A stretch of 64,000 bases of DNA, taken from contig NZ_ADGX01000013.1 in assembly GCF_000177675.1 (NCBI RefSeq), positions 29,851 to 93,850 on the forward strand, given 5' to 3'. Made by a program: the position numbers and the translations under genes. The DNA comes from Parafrankia sp. EUN1f (GTDB taxonomy: Bacteria; Actinomycetota; Actinomycetes; Frankiales; Frankiaceae). The notes under the pieces are model-generated. The model had not been told where the DNA came from. It did not search any database and saw only the letters and a program-made list of their open reading frames with translations. Below, one piece after another: positions 63,507 to 64,000 of this stretch. Numbering within the stretch: position 1 is the first letter of the stretch; each line of letters opens with the position of its first letter.

Positions 63507-63689
63507 GTGAAGCACGCCCGTCTCACCCGCCGCTTCCGCCGCTGGCCGCTCATCCTGACCGTCGCGCTGGTCGCGTTCGTCGTCTACGCCGCCCGCCAGC
63601 CCACCGAGGCCGCCGCCACCGTCACCACCGTCGCCCGCGCCGGTGTCGACGTCGCCCACGGCCTGGCCGCGTTCGTCAACGCGCTCTGA
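63507..63689 (+). CDS. Small membrane protein (60 residues)
   Basis: [20 protein letters not shown]: a basic lead followed by one membrane helix ([18 protein letters not shown]), then an alanine-rich amphipathic helix ([19 protein letters not shown]). GTG 63507 follows AAGGGGA. The layout suggests an N-in membrane anchor. It resembles the 86-residue membrane protein before TraB in its second helix (AVxTVERVDVAVAT type), so the two may share ancestry. Confidence 0.6.
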   Translation: MKHARLTRRFRRWPLILTVALVAFVVYAARQPTEAAATVTTVARAGVDVAHGLAAFVNAL

Positions 63690-63726
63690 CCCCCGACCTA
63701 CCGACCCATCCCGGAAGGACACCGTC

Positions 63727-64000
63727 ATGGCTGGAGAGACCGTGATCACCGTGGTCGGGAACCTGACCACCGACCCCGAGCTGAGGTTCACCCCGAACGC
63801 GGTCCCGGTGGCCGGATTCACCATCGCGTCGACCCCCCGCACCCTCGACCAGCAGACCGGGAAGTGGGTCGACGGTGACCCGCTGTTCCTGCGCTGCTCG
63901 CTCTGGCGTCAGCCCGCCGAACACGTCGCCGAGTCCCTGTCCAAGGGCACCCGGGTCATCGTGACCGGCCGTCTCAAGCAGCGCTCCTACGAGACCCGTG
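63727..64000 (+). CDS. ssb: Single-stranded DNA-binding protein (3' end outside window)
   Basis: 91 residues visible from ATG 63727, with GGAAGGAC upstream. The OB-fold pattern is clear: [59 protein letters not shown] and [18 protein letters not shown]. The element-borne SSB would protect single strands during replication or transfer. The reading frame is still open at 64000. Confidence 0.9.
   Translation, partial: MAGETVITVVGNLTTDPELRFTPNAVPVAGFTIASTPRTLDQQTGKWVDGDPLFLRCSLWRQPAEHVAESLSKGTRVIVTGRLKQRSYETR

Larger units (their letters stand above)
54038..64000. mobile_element. Left part of an actinomycete integrative and conjugative element (AICE)
   Basis: Bounded on the left by the tRNA-Val remnant. 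The content is AICE-like: repressor region, SpdB-like DUF2637 protein, single FtsK/TraB-type DNA translocase, many small proteins and ssb. The transfer operon runs rightward from 57545 with overlapping or closely spaced genes. Integrase, excisionase, replication initiator and the right attachment site are not in the window, so the element continues beyond 64000. Confidence 0.82.

Overview
This is a very GC-rich, gene-dense actinobacterial chromosome segment. Gene families, many GTG starts, repeat-rich spacers and gene order point to a Frankia-like actinomycete (inference; no rRNA is present). The stretch dut - DUF3710 - OB-fold - DUF3159 / two TrkA proteins / APC permease - TRAM methyltransferase - dxs - RNase D - DUF3000 - hemE - protoporphyrinogen oxidase - hemQ follows the order I remember from the Mycobacterium tuberculosis Rv2697c-Rv2676c region, so about 8-32 kb is a conserved housekeeping core.

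Layout. 0-8 kb: a partial methyltransferase, a carnitine acyltransferase, an inositol-phosphatase relative, valS, a gamma-carbonic anhydrase and DUF4235. 8-16 kb: dut, DUF3710, OB-fold, DUF3159, a TrkA pair, an APC permease and an RNA methyltransferase. 17-27 kb: dxs, a flippase-like membrane protein, a fatty-acid oxidation pair, RNase D and DUF3000. 27-32 kb: the coproporphyrin-dependent haem genes hemE, hemY-type oxidase and hemQ. 32-41 kb: a sugar-phosphate transferase, an APS kinase with a decayed ATP-sulfurylase domain, an ATP-dependent DNA ligase, a WXG-like small protein with a large partner, and a RibD-type reductase. 41-48 kb: the trehalose operon treX-treY-treZ. 48-54 kb: NfeD and SPFH proteins, DUF3145, DUF4193, nicotinamidase, DUF3097 and a cell-wall amidase.

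At 54038 the chromosome meets a truncated 3' half of tRNA-Val(GAC). From there to the window end lies the left part of an integrated actinomycete integrative and conjugative element (AICE). It has a cargo pair of lower GC (phosphotransferase and a TPR-type regulator), a divergently placed repressor with a repeated AGCGCT operator, then one rightward transfer operon: small proteins, an SpdB-like DUF2637 protein, a TraB/FtsK translocase, a run of tiny zinc-binding proteins, and ssb, which runs off the end. Integrase, replication initiator and the restored tRNA should lie to the right.

Three unrelated genes (OB-fold, flippase-like, DUF3000) each look broken by one missing G in a G-run followed by CC. 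This pattern suggests homopolymer under-calls in the assembly rather than three real mutations. Two families of dispersed hairpin repeats, several tandem repeats and several candidate operators are also listed.
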